In this document: in pieces, positions 33,441 to 36,989 of the stretch
Layout: every line of letters starts with the position of its first letter
Position numbering within the stretch: position 1 is the first letter of the stretch
DNA from: Betaproteobacteria bacterium
GTDB lineage: Bacteria > Pseudomonadota > Gammaproteobacteria > Burkholderiales > SG8-41
Direction: 5' to 3'
Assembly (NCBI GenBank): GCA_025356695.1
Contig: JANXSE010000094.1
Coordinates: forward strand, 1-36,989
Length of the DNA: 36,989 bases
The notes under the pieces: generated by a model
What the model was told of the DNA's origin: nothing
Database searches by the model: none
The model's input: only the letters and a program-made list of their open reading frames with translations
Made by a program: the position numbers and the translations under genes

Positions 33441-33905
33441 CTATTTCCATTTTGAGGGAACCAGCTGTGCGCCTGGCGGACAGAAAGCGAAATCTGGTGG
33501 CGGTTTCGGATATAGGGCTTCAAAGCGCTTCTTCACTTCCGGATCCACTTGCTGCTTTACGACTTGGTCGTTTTCGTACTCACAATAGATTTCGTTCTTG
33601 CCCAATTTAGACCACTTAATCTTTCCGTTAACGAATTTCGCCTCGAGCGCACGAACATCTTCCATCGGCGAAGCGATCCAAATGTTCAGACAACCGGTGT
33701 AGTCGACTGGTACAGCTTTCGGATCTGGAAAGGAAACTAATGTTGGTGCACCGAGCGTCTCTGATGCGAGTTGTCGTAGAGCATTTTCCGGCGGTCTGTC
33801 CAGGTTGCAGGTATTTGCGTCCGTCCACGGTGCCGCCGCGCACGCGAATGGCGAGCACACACATAGCACCGCTACCGCAACAATGGAGCGTGGATACGTT
33901 GTCAT
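33441..33905 (-). CDS. Small secreted protein of unknown function (integron cassette)
   Basis: The 154-residue product has a signal peptide (MTTYPRSIVAVAVLCVCSPF, cleaved near ACAAAP) and a periplasmic domain with four cysteines (CNLD, GCLN, YCEY, FCPP), which could make two disulfides. I do not recognise the family. The ATG at 33905 lies partly inside the R' core of the neighbouring attC (GTTAGATG), so the start codon is completed by the cassette junction. If that is not the real start, no in-frame alternative keeps the signal peptide. The gene is alone in its cassette, with its stop 13 bases before attC. Confidence 0.78.
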   Translation of the reverse strand: MTTYPRSIVAVAVLCVCSPFACAAAPWTDANTCNLDRPPENALRQLASETLGAPTLVSFPDPKAVPVDYTGCLNIWIASPMEDVRALEAKFVNGKIKWSKLGKNEIYCEYENDQVVKQQVDPEVKKRFEALYPKPPPDFAFCPPGAQLVPSKWK

Positions 33906-33972
33906 CTAACGTCCGTGCTGTGTGGCGCGCGAGCGCATTTTTCGCGCGTCACACTCGAACACGCGGTTAGCT
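33904..33972 (-). other. attC site 3 (69 bp)
   Basis: Minus-strand R'' is AGCTAAC (33966-33972) and R' is GTTAGAT (33904-33910). Inner arms GTGTGACGCGCGA and TCGCGCGCCACAC pair well. R' overlaps the start codon of the gene at 33441-33905, and R'' overlaps the stop codon of that at 33967-34347. Confidence 0.88.
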
Positions 33973-34347
33973 GCCATAGCAATTCGGAATCTTTACGCCC
34001 GATGATTGAAGGGCGCCGTTTAATTCGGATGGCTCATGGTAAATCGCACCATCCACAAAATGCCTAATGATCTTTTTGCATGAATTCGGTTTCAATTTAG
34101 CGGCAGCGCCAAGAAAACATTTTGGATTTTCGATTGCGATTGCCTCTAGCGCCTCAGCATATGCTTCAGTACGCTCGGCATTCCCCAGATTGTTAATGGC
34201 GCCAACGAGAAATTTACTAGTCGTAGACGTATTAGTGCATTTTTTAGCTTCCGCAGCTTCTCGGTGCCATTTGGTCCAATATTCCCCGCTAGAGGTCGCT
34301 GCAGTCAGCGATCCTGGCACAAAGAGAATTAACGCAATAAATCTCAT
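33967..34347 (-). CDS. Small exported protein of unknown function (integron cassette)
   Basis: The 126-residue product starts at ATG 34347 and has a signal peptide (MRFIALILFVPGSLTAATSS). The mature part is helical and has four cysteines (KKCTNT, PKCFLG, NSCKKI, PNCYGS). The length and the AAAKLKPNSCKK, GALQSSGVKIPN segments resemble small secreted proteins, such as those in immunity to contact or type VI effectors, but I do not recognise it. It is the only gene in its cassette. Its stop codon lies in attC site 3. Confidence 0.75.
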   Translation of the reverse strand: MRFIALILFVPGSLTAATSSGEYWTKWHREAAEAKKCTNTSTTSKFLVGAINNLGNAERTEAYAEALEAIAIENPKCFLGAAAKLKPNSCKKIIRHFVDGAIYHEPSELNGALQSSGVKIPNCYGS

Positions 34348-34356
34348 GAATTGAGC

Positions 34357-34443
34357 AGCTAACGTTTTGGTGAACGGCGGGCCAAGCGGATACTGAATAA
34401 TGGCACGGTACTGGCGGGCCGTCCGTTCGACCTGGAGTTAGCG
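34357..34443 (-). other. attC site 4 (87 bp)
   Basis: Minus-strand R'' is CGCTAAC (34437-34443) and R' is GTTAGCT (34357-34363). Internal arms CGAACGG...GGCCCGCC and GGCCCGCCGTTC can pair. It is the longest attC in the array. R'' contains the stop codon of the ParE/RelE-like toxin gene. Confidence 0.8.
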
Positions 34444-34740
34444 GGCATGTGTACGAGATTGCCAATAGAACGGGTGCCGTGCATGGTGTGCCACTGCGAA
34501 AATCACAATTTCGTCTGGCTCTGGCCGATAGAAGAGCGAGAACGGCAAACCTTTCACAATCATTCGACGCGTCTTCGCGCGCGATGGCAAACCTGAGAGA
34601 GGGAAACCAACGGCGCGAGCCGTCGCTTCCTCTACTGCAGCGGTGAAGCGTTCACCCAATCCGTGTTGCGCTTCATTGTAATAAATAACCTCGGCAAGAA
34701 ATTCAAGGCGTGCGGCGGCGATAAACCGCGCGTGCTTCAC
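34438..34740 (-). CDS. ParE/RelE-family toxin
   Basis: The 100-residue protein fits the RelE/ParE superfamily: an N-terminal helical part (ARLEFLAEVIYYNEAQHGLG, ERFTAAVEEATARAV), then GFPLSGLPSRAKTRRMIVKG, LPFSLFYRPEPDEIVIFAVA and HHARHPFYWQSR. The sequence is like plasmid-stabilisation system proteins that pair with a 75-residue addiction-module component. The start overlaps the antitoxin stop by four bases (ATGA). Target, gyrase or ribosome-bound mRNA, cannot be told. It is the last gene of its cassette, its TAA lying in attC. Confidence 0.9.
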   Translation of the reverse strand: MKHARFIAAARLEFLAEVIYYNEAQHGLGERFTAAVEEATARAVGFPLSGLPSRAKTRRMIVKGLPFSLFYRPEPDEIVIFAVAHHARHPFYWQSRTHAR

Positions 34741-34967
34741 CGGGCAAGGCGCCTGGCCTCGGCAAAAACGTCCGCCGCTGAAAACGTCGCAAGTTCGCCG
34801 CGATCATATGCAGCGACCCGTTTCTCAATCTCCAGATCCCAGGCTGTCTCGATTTCCGCGAGTGGCGCGTCCCGCAGCGACTCAAGCAATACATCCGCGA
34901 GGCGGGCGCGTTCCTCCGGCGACAGCGAGCGCGCCTGATACTCAAGTTCCTTAAGCGTAGTTGACAT
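34737..34967 (-). CDS. Addiction-module antitoxin (unstable antitoxin family)
   Basis: The 76-residue protein starts at ATG 34967 with GGAGAG about eight bases upstream; the frame is open for eight more codons, but without such a site. KELEYQARSLSPEERARLAD is the family hallmark of the putative addiction module component (Unstab_antitox), and IETAWDLEIEKRVAAYDRGE with FSAADVFAEARRLAR completes it. It should neutralise the ParE/RelE-like toxin encoded next. A HEPN-like gene ends 35 bases upstream with no attC in between, so the three genes appear to share one cassette. Confidence 0.9.
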   Translation of the reverse strand: MSTTLKELEYQARSLSPEERARLADVLLESLRDAPLAEIETAWDLEIEKRVAAYDRGELATFSAADVFAEARRLAR

Positions 34968-35002
34968 GGTCGTGCTCTCCAATAGCCACATTCATTTTAC
35001 GC

Positions 35003-35458
35003 CTATACGGCCAGTTGCTTCGCACGCCAGTTGGCCACTCTCTTTGTTGTGAACCTATGCTGGTCTGGGTGTGGCACACCAAAGCATAGCAAATAGTTCT
35101 CCAGTGCTCGGGCAAGCATCTGGCCAGCTTGCTGCTCATAGTCGAGCGATACATCCATGCCAGAGCATCTGTGTTTCATCTCATTACGAGCGTGATTGCG
35201 AAGCTCGGCGTAGTCACTTTCGTTGGCATCCGTTCCCCACAAGCGTTTGTGAAGTTCCAAGAGATCCTTCAATGTTTTTTTCAACGCCGGCTCGTGTCCG
35301 GCATCAGCCGCGATTTTGCCGAGCACTTCTTCTGCAGCGCCGGCAAGGGTGATGCACGATGGATACTCCTCCGACTGCAGGTACAGTCTTAGCGCCACGT
35401 CCAACTGGGAGCGAGCGAGATCTTTCTTCGGAATACTCTGGAATGGTGAAGAGGTCAT
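35003..35458 (-). CDS. HEPN-like protein with Rx4H motif (integron cassette)
   Basis: The 151-residue, all-helical, soluble protein starts at ATG 35458, six bases after the attC R' core. The frame is open further upstream, but only through the attC. SEEYPSCITLAGAAEEVLGK and the segment LRNHARNEMKH give an Arg91-x4-His96 pair, the catalytic pattern of HEPN nucleases found in many toxin and defence proteins. The overall arrangement (first helix with the Ala/Glu-rich AGAAEEVL, then Rx4H) fits HEPN. It stands upstream of the ParE/RelE-like toxin-antitoxin pair. A role as RNase or as nucleotide-binding partner is possible; I do not know the family function. Confidence 0.72.
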   Translation of the reverse strand: MTSSPFQSIPKKDLARSQLDVALRLYLQSEEYPSCITLAGAAEEVLGKIAADAGHEPALKKTLKDLLELHKRLWGTDANESDYAELRNHARNEMKHRCSGMDVSLDYEQQAGQMLARALENYLLCFGVPHPDQHRFTTKRVANWRAKQLAV

Positions 35459-35464
35459 CTGGCC

Positions 35465-35545
35465 GTATAACGTTCGCGTTTTGCCGCGCCGCACGAAGCG
35501 CGTAGCGCGGAGTGAAGGGCGTCGGTCAACAATGCGTTGTTAGAT
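35465..35545 (-). other. attC site 5 (81 bp)
   Basis: Minus-strand R'' is ATCTAAC (35539-35545) and R' is GTTATAC (35465-35471), with one mismatch to GTTRRRY. The inner part has CCGCGC and GCGCGG arms. The HEPN-like gene starts six bases after R'. Confidence 0.85.
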
Positions 35546-35552
35546 TGCAACA

Positions 35553-36368
35553 TTACATCTGCGCCTTCAGGTAATTCACAAACGATGTGCACGAGAGCAG
35601 CATGAACCGGGCATCAGCCTGGGTCACATTGGACTCGTCAAGCATTGCGTGACGAATTCCTTCTTTATCGCTCGTATACCCATACAGCTTCAGGAATCCA
35701 TCCTTTAGCGCTGGATGGATCGTTCCCTTTTTCTCTAGGACTTTCAGTGCCTCGCCTAAGGTCGCCTTTGGAGTATTGGCGATTGCCCGTGCAACACTCT
35801 CCACGGCACTAATCGATTCCTTGATCGAGTTCCGATAGTCGGGGCTCTTCCTGTCGGCCAATAACTCAAGTGCTCGCTTCAGATGGGCAGCTGCGCCGCT
35901 GAACTTTGAGTCATCGAGAGCCTGTTCCAGCATCTCGATCTCTTGCTTGTCGGTAATGTCGACAATCTTGCCATCGACGAACCGATATCCCGCGAGCTCC
36001 CGATCCAAGATGATGTTGAACAAGTCCGCGTATTTGCGCCCGGCGTCCTCAAGATAAGAGACGATCCATTCAAGCAGGTCATATATCTGGTACCACTCGC
36101 AGCTGAAGAAGAATTTTCGGATCTCTCCTAGGATCGTTGGTGAATATTCTGGGCGTTGGTCGGCTGGCAGCTTAAAGAAGTGGAACCATAGGGCATGACT
36201 AAACCTGTACATCTCGGCGTGACCATACGCTGTATGAAGAAAGTCTTTGCGCTGCCACAAAAATTGATCGAGCGCGTTCCAAAGAGAATTGCGCAACTCA
36301 TCAGACATGCCTTCGGTCTGAATGATCTTCGATACGGGGGTTAAGCCCTTTCGTTGGCTGAATCGCAC
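35553..36368 (-). CDS. AbiJ-NTD4-like abortive-infection protein (integron cassette)
   Basis: The 271-residue soluble protein starts at GTG 36368, 16 bases after the attC R' core. The N-terminus FSQRKGLTPVSKIIQTEGMS, followed by DELRNSLWNALDQFLW, is typical of the AbiJ_NTD4 domain found in phage-abortive-infection proteins. The C-terminal part GEALKVLEKKGTIHPALKDG and GYTSDKEGIRHAMLDESN also matches these proteins, which often end in a HEPN-like helical domain. The role would be antiphage defence, probably by causing dormancy when triggered. It occupies a cassette alone. The domain call rests on memory of the family pattern. Confidence 0.78.
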   Translation of the reverse strand: MRFSQRKGLTPVSKIIQTEGMSDELRNSLWNALDQFLWQRKDFLHTAYGHAEMYRFSHALWFHFFKLPADQRPEYSPTILGEIRKFFFSCEWYQIYDLLEWIVSYLEDAGRKYADLFNIILDRELAGYRFVDGKIVDITDKQEIEMLEQALDDSKFSGAAAHLKRALELLADRKSPDYRNSIKESISAVESVARAIANTPKATLGEALKVLEKKGTIHPALKDGFLKLYGYTSDKEGIRHAMLDESNVTQADARFMLLSCTSFVNYLKAQM

Positions 36369-36384
36369 AGGCGCGCTCGTTGCA

Positions 36385-36459
36385 ATCTAACGTCCGCGTT
36401 CAGACGCGCGTGGGCAAGCGACGCTTGCCAGCGTCGGCTTCTGGAACGCGTTGTTAGAG
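36385..36459 (-). other. attC site 6 (75 bp)
   Basis: Minus-strand R'' is CTCTAAC (36453-36459) and R' is GTTAGAT (36385-36391). A tight hairpin GGCAAGC-GAC-GCTTGCC (36413-36429) is at the centre. The stop codon of the membrane-protein gene lies in R''. Confidence 0.9.
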
Positions 36460-36843
36460 CGCATACATTCGCTGGCTCGATGCAATGCCTTGTCCCGTTA
36501 CGATTTCAGTAAGTGAATACCCCGATTCAACGTACGCCCCTGAGCTTGTCAAAGTGCGGCCGTCTGATAACGTGACCTCAATAACATGCCCACCCTCGCC
36601 GCACACCGAGTACTTCACGATCCGCGATTGATTTGACGGTAATTCCGCACTAACGAGCGTCGCCTTAGCACCGCATGTCTCGTAGCGTACCACGATTGAC
36701 TTAATGGCCTGGCCAGAATGATTGACGACTTCGACTGATACGTTGCGGCTACCCCAATCGCGATAGCTTGCGGTCAGCGCCCCAGCCCCGAACCCCACGA
36801 CAAGCAGGGCCACTGCGACAATTGCGGATCGTGTTCGGCCCAT
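36454..36843 (-). CDS. Small membrane-anchored protein of unknown function (integron cassette)
   Basis: The 129-residue product starts at ATG 36843, three bases after the R' core of the next attC. A hydrophobic N-terminus (AIVAVALLVVGFGAGALTAS, residues 7-26) serves as membrane anchor or signal. The rest is a beta-rich domain (VSVEVVNHSGQAIKSIVVRY) with two cysteines (ETCGAK, SVCGEG), likely outside the inner membrane. I do not recognise the family, though small proteins of this plan are frequent in cassette arrays. A stretch resembling the dispersed repeat (TGAGCTTGTC, 36541-36550) lies inside but is in frame. Confidence 0.78.
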   Translation of the reverse strand: MGRTRSAIVAVALLVVGFGAGALTASYRDWGSRNVSVEVVNHSGQAIKSIVVRYETCGAKATLVSAELPSNQSRIVKYSVCGEGGHVIEVTLSDGRTLTSSGAYVESGYSLTEIVTGQGIASSQRMYAL

Positions 36844-36846
36844 GCG

Positions 36847-36853
36847 CTCTAAC
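36847..36853 (-). other. attC half site (R' core)
   Basis: Minus-strand GTTAGAG stands three bases before the start codon of the gene at 36454-36843, as expected of an R' core. To its right, no matching R'' core was found within the window; the sequence there has GAGGCTGTGCAAAAACCC and the palindrome CCCGATTTCGGG. So the next attC is either interrupted, strongly diverged, or replaced by another element. Confidence 0.5.
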
Positions 36854-36989
36854 GAGGCTGTGCAAAAACCCGATTTCGGGCAACGGACGTTCGTTGATTT
36901 GTCATTGCGGAGATTCGAGTGTTTGAGGTGGTTTTCAGGAAATTAGTGTGTTCGATTCGCGCGAAATTGGCAATAGCGGGTCGGAATGA

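Larger units (their letters stand above)
32687..36853 (-). mobile_element. Integron gene-cassette array
   Basis: Six attC-type sites (32687-32746, 33361-33428, 33904-33972, 34357-34443, 35465-35545, 36385-36459) and the R' core of a seventh (36847-36853) separate small minus-strand genes. Each site has outer cores close to RYYYAAC and GTTRRRY that pair with each other, plus inner complementary stems. Gene stops fall within or just after the R'' cores, and genes start a few bases after R' cores, as in mobile cassettes. Base composition is less GC-rich than in the metabolic genes to the left. No integrase gene is visible. Because attC sites lie 3' of each gene, the array reads leftward and any integrase should be to the right of the window. 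Confidence 0.88.

Noticed and set aside
34968..35060. Possible attC between the HEPN-like gene and the addiction-module antitoxin
   Set aside because: Only a weak GTAAAAT core was seen on the minus strand, with no RYYYAAC partner and no inner stems; the genes are therefore treated as one cassette.
36535..36554. Second copy of the dispersed TGAGCTTGTC repeat
   Set aside because: Only about 13 bases match, without an inverted partner, and they lie in frame inside a cassette gene; probably chance.
32687..36989. CRISPR array
   Set aside because: The repeated palindromes differ in length and sequence from one another and are spaced by genes, not by short unique spacers; they fit attC sites.

Overview
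The window looks like a chromosomal segment of a high-GC betaproteobacterium, probably Burkholderiales-like. The main reason is the run of Bug/TctC-type periplasmic binding proteins without cognate membrane subunits, a family strongly expanded in Bordetella, Cupriavidus, Variovorax and relatives. Gene starts mostly carry GGAG-type ribosome binding sites. No rRNA, tRNA or CRISPR array was seen.

Positions 1-32115 are a dense metabolic region for uptake and breakdown of organic acids and nitrogen compounds. It holds five Bug binding proteins (the first cut by the window edge), three MmgE/PrpD-family proteins, a Gfo/Idh oxidoreductase, a persulfide dioxygenase-rhodanese fusion, an allophanate hydrolase, an arylformamidase-like hydrolase, a three-gene ABC importer behind a near-consensus sigma-54 promoter, an asparaginase-like protein with an NHL-repeat partner, a crotonase, a pyrone-dicarboxylate-hydrolase-like amidohydrolase, a GntR/FCD regulator, a TcuA-like flavoprotein, a cyclase-FHA protein, an MFS transporter, a membrane-anchored TAXI protein, an FMN hydroxyacid oxidase, a PrpF-like isomerase and a cytochrome c-propeller fusion. 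MmgE/PrpD and Bug genes repeatedly sit together, and the GntR regulator lies between such a pair and the flavoprotein, with the same 11-bp motif in both promoter regions. This points to several parallel routes for tricarboxylate- or alkylcitrate-like compounds.

Positions 32687-36853 are quite different: small genes all on the minus strand, lower GC, and separated by imperfect palindromes of 60-87 bp that begin and end with RYYYAAC / GTTRRRY-type cores. These are attC sites, so this is an integron gene-cassette array with six complete attC sites and one half site. Its genes include a MazF-like toxin with a ribbon-helix-helix antitoxin, a ParE/RelE-like toxin with an addiction-module antitoxin, a HEPN-like protein with an Rx4H motif, an AbiJ-NTD4-like abortive-infection protein, and three small secreted or membrane-anchored unknowns. 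No integron integrase is in the window. The orientation of the cassettes would place it beyond the right edge, if it exists. The array abuts the metabolic region through a last cassette that has lost a recognisable attC.
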